In this document: positions 23,112-35,845 of the stretch, in pieces
Layout: each line of letters begins with the position of its first letter
Position numbering within the stretch: the first letter of the stretch is position 1
DNA from: Mytilinidion resinicola
Taxonomy: Eukaryota > Ascomycota > Dothideomycetes > Mytilinidiales > Mytilinidiaceae
Reading direction: 5' to 3'
Assembly (NCBI RefSeq): GCF_010093595.1
Contig: NW_022985450.1
Span: forward strand, 651,765 to 715,764
Length of the DNA: 64,000 nucleotides
Made by a program: the position numbers and the translations under genes
Notes under the pieces: generated by a model
Told to the model about the DNA's origin: nothing
The model's input: only the letters and a program-made list of their open reading frames with translations
The model's database searches: none

Positions 23112-23492
23112 ACTCCCCTTCATCAGTCCCACCAAAATCACAGCCCACGAGCCGCCCACCTCGCTCCGAACTGCCCCATCTGCCCTTCAGCGTCGGCAGC
23201 TGCCAAAACTGATCTTCGCAGGATCAGGCCACAGCCGGCGATCACAATCCCTGGTGCTGCATGGGTTTCTCCTGCATCTCCACTGACGTCATGCATCCCT
23301 TCTCGAACCGCCGTAGAATGCCCTTTATGCACGGAAGCCCTCCCGCCCGGAGAAGCCCACGAGAAACAAGGTCTCCGCCAAGCCGCGGACGCAACGTTAG
23401 AGAATCAGGGCGGATTTAGCGATAGTCTTGATTATTATTCAATCGCTCTCGCACGAGTTCGAACTGGAGATCTGCGATGGGGTTCCACTTAA
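23112..23492 (+). other. start-less open frame after a good splice acceptor, possible exon
   Basis: A 126-codon frame without stops begins right after the acceptor ending at 23109. It contains NCPICPSASAAAK and VECPLCTEALPPGEAHEKQG, two CxxC pairs such as occur in zinc-binding folds, and ends DYYSIALARVRTGDLRWGST. There is no ATG in the frame and I could not find an upstream coding exon in the right phase. It could be an exon of a real or decayed gene, or a chance frame in GC-rich DNA. Confidence 0.25.
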
Positions 23493-25999
23493 GCTCCACT
23501 TGGCGATCGGCAACCCGGAAGCATGGCGGGGAGGCGTGTGTGGTTGGGCTGAGGCGAGGAACGTGGTGCGGGATCGCGAAGGGTTGATCTGACAGCAGTC
23601 AGGGTCGGGCGAGCAAAACGGCAGCGGAAGGGTTCCGGAGCTGTGAGAGAGTATTTGGCCGATGCAGGGCAGAGCGCGCGGAAGATCTGCAGCTGAGCGG
23701 TCGTCTTGGTGGTGGCGCGGCTAAATGGGAGGAGGGTGAGGCGCCGGCGTGCGCTGATTGGCTGCGGGTTGGGCGAATACTTTCAACTCTGACGCTGCGC
23801 TGGAAACGATTTCCGAACTCGGGTTCGTCGGTTCCTTGATACTGGGAAATTGGTATGTGGCTGTGCGCGTGTTTGCTCGCCAATACTTGATGCTTCTGTC
23901 TGCCGCAGACGGCGATCGGCCTCAGATCTGGTAAGACAGGGGACGAAAAGCAACGTGTGCTGTACCCACCATCGGTGCCAGCGCGCGGGGGGCAGCGCAT
24001 CAAAGCCCGCCGGACGCTAGAGTGGCAGGGCAGGGTGACATCGGAGTGGGATGCGGTGAGTCTCCTGCCGTCATTCAACGATTGCCGGTAATCTAGATGC
24101 TGTTGATCAACCCCAAGAACCACGTTTCTGGGTTGCGTGACAGATTGCGGATTTCTAGCCGCCGGCGAGATGGGAGCATGCAGCCAATGGCGTGACGCCA
24201 AAGAGATCGACTTTTGGGAATGGTGGGGGATTGACTTTAATGCTGTGCGCGATGATTGATTTGATGACCGTGATTGATGGGTTGCACGTGTGCCGATTTG
24301 TAACGAGCAATTGATATCTGAGTTCCACATCGTTGTAGCCCTTCGTCAATCCGATTGCGTGCGCGCAGCTTCGTCGCTGCCCTGCTAACGTTGTCGTGAC
24401 TCGACGTCTGCAAGCTCTGGGCTTGGTGGGAGGTGCTGAAAACGTGGACTGAGTCCAACGGCTCATAATTTTTCAAGGACCTCAAGTGTGAGGGTCAATT
24501 TCAGAAGAACGAGTCAAAGGAGGTTACCCGAGAATTACATGCCAGATCATGTGACGCAGGCACCAGATGTCAATAGCTTAGGAAAACACGCCGTCGGCTA
24601 TTTGGCCTCAATGCTAAATTACACCAAATTGATAGCGCATTTTGTGGAGCGAATAGATGATAATCGCTCTCATTTCTGTAGTGATGAAAGGCCCTTTTCT
24701 GAAATACGGTAAGCGATTGCACAACCCTTCTCACATGCTGTTGAGTTGGTGTTTTCTGTTGGTAATGAAACGGAAATACTTCAAGCCGACTCTTCCCCAC
24801 GTTTTCTTGAGGACCAAATCTAGCTTTGGATAAACGTGGGTCCGTCGGCGACGGCGCCTGTCGGGGTTCGTTGAACAAAGGCCCGAAGAGCTATTAGCCT
24901 CGTCAACTGTCGTTTTACAGTTTTTGATAACGTACCAGAGCACCTCAAGCAGTGCTAGGCAAGCCTAGAGAGAGTGTTTATCTAAAGCATATGAGATTTT
25001 AGCAAGAGGCACAGATTCGTGGACTGCTACTTTTTGTTCAACGAACGCTGCCTGTCAATGATGTAGGGCCGTTGTATGCTAAATCGAACCGGCAGGAAAT
25101 CAAAGCTGCATCTGCAAAGAAATCCGCCTGGATTTTCTCTATCACGGTTCTCGGCAGTTAGATGGGATGAACGTCGAGAGAGTCCAATTTACCGTATCTA
25201 GTAACCGCTGATGGTTTTACTGGGTTTTGAACCTCGGCTGAACTCTGGGGTAGTTGCGAGAGCCTGGCACCAGTCTACGCCGTAGTGGGATGTAGGTAGT
25301 TCGGTAGCCGCATCAATATTAGCCCGAGATGGTGGTGGTCGAAGCTCCAGCCATAGTGCGCGGAAATCCAGTAGCCGCGCAGGATCCAATTAAATCGATA
25401 GTTTCGTTTCGTCTGGATGCATAATAAAGGGGTGCCTGAAAGGAATGCCTCAGGTCTATTTTCGCACTTGGTTCAGGTTTCGAACACGTAGTTAACGCTA
25501 TTTTGTAGGTGGGGCCGGGCTTATACCCGGCCGAAGCCGTGCTTTTAGAGTTTGACAGACTGACAGACTGTTAGATGCGTGACAGCAGGCCAATATTGCA
25601 AGGGCTGTCTCGGGCTAGCGATCCGAGACGTTCTGATACCGGAAGGACGCGAGACGTTTCGAGCGTCAAAGGAATCCCGAGTGGGGAAGTCAGACGGTCG
25701 GCATCGCGAAACCCATTATCTAAGAAATACCGACAGCATGGGAGTGGCGCACCAAGGGAGCACTCGGCCAGATGGGTATTCCCGTGGTGAAGCCAGCAAG
25801 TCATTTGTGCGACGTTCGTAAAAAATGGTGGGATTGCATTTCAAAGAACCGACGATAAAAGGCGGTCAAGCCAATGGGTTGACGCGTCATGTTACTAGAG
25901 CACGACGTCCGTCCAACTAACCTGGGAGCAGTTCGCGATAGACCTGGAGGTGGGCGGGCTGTAGGGCGAGGGGGGCCTAGCTGACGATCACCGTTGTGA
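23493..25999. other. intergenic, no gene recognised
   Basis: A 2.5-kb stretch. A 243-codon minus-strand frame at 23599-24330 is rich in Ser, Arg, Pro and Ala and resembles no family, so it is treated as chance. A short direct repeat (tgacagac twice) lies at 25554-25570. Confidence 0.35.
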
Positions 26000-28900
26000 G
26001 TTTCCAAAAGCGACGGGAGAACGACGCCCGCCAAGGCATGACGGCAGCTGCGCGAAACTCAAATACCTGGCTTGTTCCGAGGCTAGTCATGGCGTGCTTG
26101 ACAGCGGTAGGGGCGTTCTCAAAACGTGCGCGACTCGTGGGTGCAGGACACTTCATCTGAAACTCCATCGTTCTTCTTCCTCGCCATCCGAGCGCGGTCC
26201 AGACGATAGATCCTTCGACATGGCTATTTCCCTGTATGAAAGCCATCATGCCTCTGCGGTTGATTCCCGTAACTGCGGTTGCGCATCCGGGGGGACAAGG
26301 TCGGGCATCTTCCTGGTCCATGTAACGGGAAGTGGCATGTACCGACGACGACTTCAACCCAGATACCAGGACGTTGCGGCTGCTGTGGCCTGGTATCTGG
26401 GTCGAAGTGCCCATCAGCTGGAAATCGTGAGGCCCCTTTCGGGGTGGAATTCCAGCAACGGCGACGAGCCAATGGGCCGGCGGTAGAGTGCATGCGCTGC
26501 AACATCTGTACGCCCATGTGCGGTGTCCTAGGAACGGGGAGTCGTCACTAGCCTCGCAGCTTGAGGATTGACGATGAACGGTGAGGAATGTCTAGCAATT
26601 CTGTTGAGAACGCTGTAGAGCAACGCTGCACGGGCTCGTACCCTGCTGGCAGTCGCCTGTGGAGGTGATGTTCTGTAGCACAGGACCACGGATGGCCATT
26701 ATCATTATCGTCTGAACATCGTATGCCTGCCCTCTGGTCCCGAACTGTCAGGATGCGGGACCACTCAGGAGGTGCTTTGGCGGTTCACACGAAGCTGTGA
26801 AGGACAAACGAGCAACGGGCAATGGCGCAAAGTGTGACGTGAGGGAGGGCCTGTCAGGCCGCTGTGGTGTCACGGCATCCTTGACGATGGCGTTGGTCCA
26901 GATGCTGGATCGTCCCTGACGGCAGAGCGCGACACGTCCCAAAACAGCCTGTTGCTTGCTCGCTGCGTCAAAACGACACGCAGAAGGATGAGGTTCGGCT
27001 GGCTTGAAGGGCTCCACCAAAGCCCTCGAAGCCCCTCGAAGCCCCCCGCATCGGTGCTATGGCGTCCCTGACGGGCTGGAGTGGACGATGGCAGGTGGCA
27101 GGGCACGAGGGCGGACGGGCACACGACGATGTGCTTGAAACCGCTGGCGAACACCAGATGGCGTTGGTGGCTTGATCTGGTGTTGCGATGCGTCTTTCAG
27201 CAACATGGCCCCGATGCAGCGCGTAGAGCAGACACGGCAAGGCTCGACGCGGGGCTAACCAAGTGAGGCTGCCCGGGTGTCCCATGCCTTAGCCCTGTTA
27301 CCGTGCGCGTGGAGAGGGTGTGCTGGGAGTGCGCTGGGTTGCGCTGGGGTTGTGCTGGGTCGGAGTCGGTGATGGGTGGATATTTTTGGACCTCCCAGAC
27401 GCTGGCCAGCAGTCGTGGAATTGAGCGGCCGCTTGGCGGTGTAGATAGACGATATGGCGCTACGCATGACAGGTGCTGCGAGATGAATGGCGCAAGCGGC
27501 GCTCCTCTGCTGCGAGCACCCTGCTCTCTCTCAATTGTCTCGCCCTGGTAAGGCGTTACTATCCCACGGCCTGTCAACGGCGGCAGCGGTGACGCTGGGA
27601 GGTGTAGCACTCGGCCGGCCCGCAGAGTGCCATCGCAGACGTTGGAGAGCACAGCCGCTGTGCATGGCAGCACGGCGGCCGGCGTCCCGAGCAAGCGGGA
27701 TCGGTCGGGGGCGAGCGAGAGACGGCACCCTGTTCCCTGCGGCGTGAAGAGCGGGATGCGTGGAGATGCTCGGGGCAGCCATCTCGGCCCGGTGATTCGC
27801 TGCGAGGCGCGCCCCCCATCTGGTCGGCGACGTCTCTCCTTGGCCCCTGCGCTGGGCCATCGCCCGCATCGCCCGCAGAAGGACTTGGCACGTCCGGGAC
27901 GCCTGCCGAGACGCGGATGCCGAATGCTGCACCTGGGCACTAGTTTGTCGTGCCCGATTCGGCGCTGCGAGCACTGTTTCAAGTGCCATGCCGCCCGGAC
28001 TCGGCGCACTCGCTTGCGACGACGTGCCGTGCGTGAGCCGTTGCTAGAGAAGTAGAGCGGCCGGCCATGGACATCATGTCTAGGGACGTACGCAGTCTCT
28101 CTGGACTTCCGAGGGCGAGCAGTGACTTCGAGACACCGCAGAGCCGGCATGCGAACGGCGATGCGGCATCGAGTCGAGCATCCGATCGCGAGCCGACGGG
28201 GATTAATTGCTGGCGTCGAGCTCCACCACCCAAAACCCTGCGCCAATCGCGCCTCAATCTTGACCTCCGCCAACCTCGACCACAACCGCATCCCCCGACC
28301 GCAGTGTCAAACCTGTCAACCACCAGCCAAACCCGCCTGGCCAGTCGTCTTGTTTGCTGGCCCACCCTTTCCTGCCGTCCTGTCAGGCACGCAGCCCCGT
28401 CTGTCTCGGCATCGATATCTTTGCAGGCCGTCTCCGTGTGAGGGATCATCGCACGGCTCGCCACGTCCAGCCTCAACCTCAACGGCCAACGCCCCGTGTC
28501 GGTCAATAGTGTTGTGCACGAGCGGCTCCCCTCGCCGTCGTGGCGTCGTGGGAGATCACCCGCGCCGACAGAGGAGGCCTTTTCTTCTACTGGTCCTGAA
28601 GCGTGTGCCTTTTCCATGCCTGTTTCCTCTTCAATCCCGCTAGTGCGTGGCTAGATCCAATCTCGCATGGCCAAGACCGAACAGGATGCCGGCCACCACT
28701 TGCTTCCCGCGCGTTCCAAACGAGGTCATGCACGATGCACGACCTCCCTAGATCCAGCGACATGCCGCCCACGCGGGAGCAGCAGCGCCAAAAGTCTGCA
28801 AAGTCGTTCACCAGGCCATCTCGTGCCGACGGCCTGTGAGACGACGTGATGCTAGCTGACGTTGGCCGACGTTGGCGGCCAGGCTGAGGTGCCGTGATTG

Positions 28901-30240
28901 GCCAGGGCGTGTGGGCTGCCATTCACGATGCAATTCACTTGAAGAAGCAACCACCATCCGACTTCGCGCTGCTGCGGTCGCTATCCATCTCGATATCTCT
29001 GTCAGCCCTGCTGTAACAGATGCTAGCGCGCTGCGACGGCGTTTGAGGCGTCCACTGCCGTCTTTCAGAGCTCGAGGGCTGGCGACAGCTCCAGCAGCTG
29101 CCTCGCCTGGCCGGCAGTGGCGGACGCGATGACGCTTGTCTCAGCGGCAAGTGGGATGTGGGCGCGAACTGCGAAACACAGACGAGGTCGCTGGCCGAGG
29201 CAGATGCAGATGCAGATGCAGAGAAACTTTAGGGGATTGCAGAGAACGCTCGGATGGGACGGGTGCCACTCGCAAGCAACGGAGTCTGCTCCTGCTTGTC
29301 AATCTGCCACCATTGCATCTTGCACAACCGCCACAGATGAGGCTCAGTCCCGCGTTTGCAGAGACGATCGGGGCGGGCGTGTCGCTTCGCACTGCTATCT
29401 CCTGTCAGATTAAGCATATCGACCGCATCGCGGCGCGGAAAGGGCGACGGGGATGGCCCTGTGTTGAGCGTCACGGCGAGTCAGCTGCGGTGGGCGCGAT
29501 CTGCGTTGGGGACGTGGTCCAGTGGTGGTGGAGGTGCCGGGAACTGGGCTGGGGAGGTCGGAGCAAGCCCTGGACGGGCCCTGAGGACAAGAGTGCAGTG
29601 GCCCTACGGTGGCGGCATCGTCCATGTCCATCAGTTGTACGTCGCGCGCTCCATCACCGGCCTCGACGACAAGGACTCCGCTGGCGTGATGGGTGGTGCT
29701 ATGCTCTCGGAGAATATAGGCCAAACCTTAAGCCCCTCACGGCACGCCGCCTGCGCTCTTGCAGCTGGTTCTAGTGGTTTTGCGAGCTGGCTGCTGTCAA
29801 GGCGCATCTGAAGCGCCCTGTGGTGTCGCTCCCTCTGTGCAGGAGCCCTGGTCCTTCCGACGAGCCTCCTCGCGCCGTGCTAGTGTCGAGTGGCCTGCGA
29901 CGGGAGCTTGCTAATAGAGCCCTGGCAGCGTACCCAGTGGACGGCCCGTTGCAGTTCGCTGTTGCCGCCATCGAGGACGCCTCATCCCGCCGTGGGCTCC
30001 ACCTCTCAGCACTCCCTGCCCTTCGAGTCCACTCCCACGTACATAGCCGCTCCCAGGCCACGCTGACTGCTCTCCTGCTCCCGACCGCGACACCTCACCT
30101 GTACGTGGACCAGAGCATCATTAACACGCTTGCTATCGCTGAAGAGTGCCTGACCGCCCTCCGCCGCCGGGCACTGGACCAGACCATCACTTCCCAGTCA
30201 CAACGTCCGCCCGCGGCGGCGCCACATAAGCTGTCTGTGT
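26000..30240. other. GC-rich island of about 4.2 kb without a recognisable gene
   Basis: Sampled lines are about 60-68% G+C (41 of 60 bases at 27601-27660), clearly above the flanks. Long frames overlap on both strands (for example 27197-28291 minus, 29136-29774 plus). Their translations are Arg/Pro/Ser/Ala-rich with no family resemblance, and no splice-consistent chain was found. A short (gcagat)n run of nearly four units is at about 29200-29221, and a 20-bp-stem hairpin is at 26351-26408. The island ends about 300 bp upstream of the homeobox gene. A long non-coding transcript, a regulatory domain or an unrecognised gene are all possible. Confidence 0.4.
26351..26408. repeat. hairpin-forming inverted repeat, 20-bp arms
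   Basis: Left arm 26351-26370 reads acttcaacccagataccagg. The right arm 26389-26408 is its reverse complement with one mismatch, and an 18-base loop separates them. The flanks outside the arms do not match. No gene surrounds it. Role unknown. Confidence 0.8.
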
Positions 30241-30462
30241 CCGCATGAGCCTGCTCCCGGCGGCACGGCCATCTACAGCACATCTAATTACCTCTGGTGA
30301 GTCCTCAGAAATTCATGTTGAATCACCAGCCCGTGGTGGGGCCACGGTACGCTTCGCGATATCCCCAGGACTAATTCATCGTTTACCCTCCACCGCCAAT
30401 ATCATCATTTTTGCCTGTTCGTCAAGAGTGATTCTTCTCAATACACGCCGAACCCAGGCTTT

Positions 30463-30499
30463 CTGTCAAATGGTCATTTTTTCGGCAGTTATTTGACAG
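30463..30499. repeat. short inverted repeat upstream of the homeobox gene
   Basis: ctgtcaaat at 30463-30471 is the exact reverse complement of atttgacag at 30491-30499, with a 19-base spacer. It lies about 60 bp before the start codon at 30558. TGAC/TGTCA cores are known binding sites of TALE homeodomain proteins, so autoregulation is conceivable, but this is inference. Confidence 0.4.
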
Positions 30500-30557
30500 T
30501 CACCGACATACGCTGCCATCGTTCAAGTAGATTCTGACTGTCGAGCAGATTTCAATC

Positions 30558-32465
30558 ATGGAATACCTCACGCTCAAAGACGTAACGGACCCATACGCGC
30601 AGCTCAAGCCGCACGTTATAAACGGCACGCTGCCCTCCATCTCCAACGTACGTCATAACTCATCTCTTTTTTCTCTCTAGCTGCTCCAGCGACAAAACCT
30701 GCACGACTTCTATGAGACGAGTCCTTCGCGAGGTCCACCCCCGATATCAATCGCACTCTTTCAGAGCTTGTACAAGAAGATTTCTCGGGCTCGGGCGCTC
30801 ATTTAGACCGCCGTCTCTCAGCGCTGCTACTGCTACATTGTCCTATCTCGCGTCCAGAGTATGAGAACCTCGAGGCTCTGGGGAGTCCTGAATGGCAGCT
30901 TCTAAGATTGCGTACTCTAATCACGCTTCTTGAACTCATCCCCTACGAGACCGCGCTACCTGCTCCACAAATGCGCTTCGATGCGCGAGTTGTTGAGATC
31001 GAGACTGAGCTGATCTGACGTGGAAATGAATAGGGCTGCCCACACCCCCAACGCCATTCTCCACCATTCCAGGAGGGCGACATCTCGCGAACTTCCGGCA
31101 CAGTCCTACCGGGAATTGAGCAAGTAAGTCAATTTCAGTAACAGCCCGTGGTTGTGTGCGTTTCTCCACCGCTTGGGTACTTTAGCCTACCGTCAGACGT
31201 CTCAGCCTGCCTACCGGAATAACCGACGGCCTCCTGATTATCGCAGACTCTCAAGGGGATATTCGCGCACCCCAATCCGTGGTGAAGATGCGTATTGTCA
31301 GCCACCACCAGACTAACGGAATTCTAGATGCTTGGGAACGGCAGGAGCGTGCAAACACCACCCACAACGCCAGTACAAGTGCAACCTCCTCTCGTGCGCG
31401 GCCCAATAGAGCCACCGGTCGGTGCACATGGCTTAGAAGAGTCTAATGGGGCTACCAAACGGAAGCGAGAGGATATAGACGTTCTCCAACGGCTGAGGGT
31501 TGTGGACGATACGCAGCGACATGACGCTTCCAGGACGTCTAGGCCCTACTTCGAACCACTACCAATATCAACACCAACACACGTCCAAAACCCCGCTGTC
31601 TTCGACCAGCAATATCGCGGGGCGCCACCACCGTTTCCTAGTGCTGCACCCTCCAGGTCTAATTCACTGGGCTATGCTAGCGAGGATTCATTTGCTTCCA
31701 GGTCGTCATGGGCTCCGTATGGATCTCCACAGAGTCCTCCCTTCTTCACCACCCCAAACTACCAACAGCAATCTCATCAGCATAACGACTACCAATTTCA
31801 GCACATGGCTGGCGTCGATGATGGACAGTTCCAGCGCAAGCGTCGAGGAAATCTGCCCAAGGAAGCGACCAATATCCTCAAGACCTGGTACAATACTCAT
31901 CTGCATTCGCCATACCCAACTGAGGAGGAGAAGTATCAACTAATGCATCAAACTCAATTGACCTTGAACCAGGTACGTCAGGGTATGCATCAGCCCCGCT
32001 GAAGAAGATTTTTAGTATCCTTGACTCAGCATGTGTCTGTCAATTTGGACATCAGCCTATGTCCCAGCCCTTTCTAGCTACTAGCTACCCCTGCTTTGAT
32101 CGTATATTGTGGTCTAGATCAAACCTTGCCCCTCTTTCTCCACCGAGTTCCCCACCTTCGAGATCACACCACGATTGGCCTGCCGGGAGCGTTACAGGGT
32201 AAAGCTAACTGTTTCACAGGTCAGCAACTGGTTCATCAACCAGCGTAGACGTAACCCGAGCGCTCGCAGGAACGACTCGCACCAGCACAACGGCTCAATC
32301 ACCTCACAGGCGCCAGTTCCTCTCCCACAAAATCTGCCCCAACCGCAGTACTACCAGCCCACTGCGACCCACCACCAGCTGGAAAAAGGCACTGCGCAGC
32401 TCCAACACCATGGCCATCTGAACTTCTCTCGAAGTCCACCCTGCCCTGGCCAACCCAGCCTCTAA
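30558..32465 (+). CDS. TALE-class homeobox transcription factor
   Basis: Secure exons are 31328-31972 and 32220-32465. They join in phase 0 through a 247-bp intron that splits the homeodomain between helices 2 and 3. The homeodomain reads RKRRGNLPKEATNILKTWYN, then a three-residue-longer first loop (SPYPTEEEK), then VSNWFINQRRRNP, which is the TALE/Kn1-like type. Upstream exons that keep frame are 31186-31281 (ends just before a 46-bp intron with a CTAAC branch site) and 31073-31123. A first exon 30558-30647 (MEYLTLKDVTDPYAQLKPHV) and an open stretch 30722-30988 (DINRTLSELVQEDF, LITLLELIPYETALPAP) probably belong too, but the splice between them is unclear. Ser/Pro/Gln-rich flanks suggest activation regions. 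It acts in the nucleus; fungal relatives govern development. Confidence 0.8.
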
Positions 32466-35400
32466 TCACGATCCCGATAAACGACATATTTGATACTTTG
32501 AAGACTTGTGCTTCGCGGCGTTATGGGACTGGGTGGAGAAAAGGCGCACTGCTGGAGTTTGAATGGAGTGAGAGTGTCTCACAAAAAGGGTTTCTTATTT
32601 GCCGTTTCGGCTGGTTGCGTGGGGCTTTTTCTACATGGATTCGATTCGGTCTGATTTCACGGACGACTTTCTCGACGGCTTGCTTCTCTGGAGCACTTTC
32701 CGATACGAGATTAAAGGTGCCTGATAAGCTTTCGGCTATTAGGAGCTTCCCGGACCCCATTCACCGCCCTCAGTCTCGATCTTGGGATTCAGCCGTCTGA
32801 TCTTCGTCTTTCGTTTCCACCTCTGCTGTCGCTTCGGCTTGCCGATGCCAGTTTAGGATCTGTTCTGGCCAATTCCCCCACCTCCTCTTCTCGGCCCACT
32901 AAAAGTTAAGACACTCGCTTGCATGGAAATTGGCGTTCACAGATTATTTTGAGTTTACATTACATACGGCGTTTGAACTCGGGAGTTCGAGTCTTAGCTT
33001 TCGGAGCTGGATTCGACTAGACGGGAGGGTCTTGTATATACCCCAACTGGTCAAACTTCACGACACATGTCACACATCCAATCGGAGAGTAGAGTTAGTA
33101 GAATTATGTGTATGGTTATCCCCCTATTCCCTTACCCTCGAGGTGTGAACGTAATTGTGGTCTGGAGTGAGACTCGGAAAATTGGAAGGGGAAAAGGATG
33201 TGCGAGGTCCAAAGTTCGTAGCGGAGGATACTCCGAGTCGCTTATATCATAGTCGAACTTGGCTGTGATGTAAGTGTTCCACTATTCCCATGTTCTGGCT
33301 CTCTGCTGATTCTACGGCTCGACCATCGCTCTCCGCGAAGGACGTGTCAAGGCTATCGAGGTGGGCTCACCATGCTATGGTATACGGCTTTCCAACCTCT
33401 TGAAAACGCAGCAATGGGCAACGCTGGAATCCGGCTTCACCACTCTGCGCAAACATGCAGGGCCGAAATACTTGCGCGATTGGGTTTTATCCACACTACA
33501 GGGCAGAGGGATTGTGTGGCTAGGGGGTCCTGTATGAGGTAACCCCTCCATATGACTGCAACCCTCGCGTGGCCACTCCCACTCTGACTCCACCAATGCT
33601 TCCGACCACGAGCAGATTATCTCTGCCTCATGAGACTATTTCGCCCAACCAAACCCGCAGGTCCTTCATCGAGATAAGTTTCCCGATTCTGCGTCCTCCG
33701 ACTTCACGAACTGTATGATCCTCAATGTTGCAACCCGGAACATGCGTCCTCTGTCAAATCAACAGGAAGGTTGAACGAGAGGTACCATGGCCGATATGTT
33801 CCCGGAGGGCTCTAGGCTGTTTCACGTTTTGTTGAGGGAGTTTTCCCGCATCGAACTCATCGACACGCTGACTAGCTCGAGAGCTGGCCCAGAGTCATTG
33901 AAACCTTGGGCGCTAAATGTTTCTTCTCGCCCATACCAGGCTACTGTTGTATCTCTGAGACCTAGCGATCACCTTTCGTACGACGTCGTACACCGATATC
34001 GAGATCAGGTCTGACTTTGATCGAGATTTGGAGACGGAGAACGCGAGTGGGAATTATATGCACTACTGCATCGTTGAAACATCCATTTATCACTTGGACC
34101 TAGTCTCTACCACTCTTCCAAACAACAACTCGTCCTATCTAGGCAAATCGAGAAGTCCTAAGCACGACGACCCACCTTCCCCACCTTCCTAACCCTAGAC
34201 TAAGTTCCATCCCGGACTTCATCACACCGACAGCAAGATCGCTGAAAACGTTCTCATATCCGCTCAATAGCCTGAGGGCTCCACCTTTCCATCCGTCCAT
34301 CTCTTCCCCATCCATCTCATCCCCGCCTCTCCCCCTCGATGCACCTCCATTTTTCCTCTGTATGTTACAGCGTCATGCCTCAAGCCCCCGGCCCGGCCCC
34401 CTTCCCTCCACTCGAAAGGAGCTAAGCCTCTAGACCACGCGGTCCGGACCGTGGCTCAACGGCTGGTTCCGGTAGTTCGAGTTGCGTAATGCCCCACTTT
34501 GAACCGTGGCTCAGGGGGGAGTAGCCGTGATTTCAACTGGGGCGAGGGATTGACTTGCTTCGTCCAGCAGAGCGGCAGAAGAATGGCTGAGATGGCTTTG
34601 GAGCAAATAGAGGGGCCAGGAGGGGGTGGGTGAGAGGGGAAAAGCGTGGAAGGTGGGTGTCACGTGACTTTGGATGAAACTGGGATCAAAAGGGTGCTGC
34701 GTATGGGAGGGGTGGATGGAAGAAGGGAGTGCGAGAGGGCAATAGAGAGCTCCGAGGTAGGGCGTAGGGCTTAAGAGAAGGTGTGGCACGTCGAGGTTGC
34801 GGTTTTTGGTGATGGAGGTGACTTGACAGCGGGAAGTTGGAGTTGAGAACGCGGACCCTACGGTTTTCTTCTCCTGGTCCGCGCGTGAGTCTTCATGTTC
34901 GATTGTTCGACTGAGGCAAGGGGGTGTGCGATGAATGATACCTTTCGACCTAAAGTGGGGACGTGAGGAGGTTTTCTTGCGTAGTCCGTCACTTTTGTGA
35001 AGAATATGAGATCACGAGGTTGAGTTCTGCATTTTGGTTTTCGGAAATCACGACGAAGCATCGGGTACGAGGGCTTAAGAGAGGGGTTGAGGCTCTTCTG
35101 TATCCGGATATCGTAGCGGAGTGTAATCGCGCCTTGACGACCTAAAGACTACTGAGATGAAGGCTTCGGTTACGATGATTGGCGAAGTGATTGAAATCAA
35201 TTTCGGGGTTGAAGCGACTGAAGAACGTCTGAGACGACGAGAAGATTTTGGAATATACCAAAAGAACGCTTGCGCCTTCTTTCGCTTGGTATCCATTTTT
35301 GACGCTGTGCAAATAGCGCGCATAGAGGTGGCGCGGAGCAGAGCAAATTTGATGTGAATTTCCGATGTCGGATAGAGAATTGCTAAGATAAGACCCTGAC

Positions 35401-35845
35401 GGGAGCTCATGCAGTTCGAGAAGGGTCTCAGAGGCTTCCAGATCACTTAAGATAAGTCCATCGTCGTCTTGATGAACGTACAATGCCTCGTCATAGGAAT
35501 CCGTACACTCGTTTACCGCTGCATGAGCTTCATAGTATTTTCAGCATTCCGAATAAGAGAGAAATTCGGCATTTTAGACGGCCAGTAAACTTGCGAGGCT
35601 ACCCCGGACAGCGTCAATAGGGTATACGCAGGTTGGAAGTGTATCCGTTTCTATTAGTACGTTGGAGCCCCATAGACATTGTAGTCAATGTCTTCTCCAC
35701 ATACGGCTAGCGGAGACATAATAAGTGTGGGCAATATAGTAACTCACCTTTCGAAACATCGCTCTTCCCACTCATCAATCAACAACAACATCCCAAGTAT
35801 CATCAGCCCCAATCATTTCACGACATTTCAAGCTAAAGATTGATT
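32466..35845. other. intergenic, no gene recognised
   Basis: About 3.4 kb. It contains a diverged copy of the dispersed repeat (35531-35645) and CT-rich tracts near 34270-34360, but no supported gene. Strings like gtggctca near 34450 and 34507 recall the degenerate repeat family seen after 37.9 kb. Confidence 0.4.
35531..35645. repeat. dispersed degenerate repeat, copy 2
   Basis: Same orientation as the copy at 5071-5184, about 30 kb away. C/T and G/A changes are prominent among the differences. Confidence 0.6.

Noticed and set aside
23599..24330. 243-codon minus-strand frame
   Set aside because: Low-complexity Ser/Arg/Pro/Ala sequence without family resemblance or splice support.
27197..28291. 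364-codon minus-strand frame in the GC-rich island
   Set aside because: High GC lowers stop frequency; its Arg/Pro/Ser composition matches overlapping frames on the other strand and no domain is visible.
34430..34540. tRNA-like strings around gtggctcaacggctggttcc
   Set aside because: No paired acceptor or anticodon stems; the gtggctca string rather resembles the degenerate repeat family.
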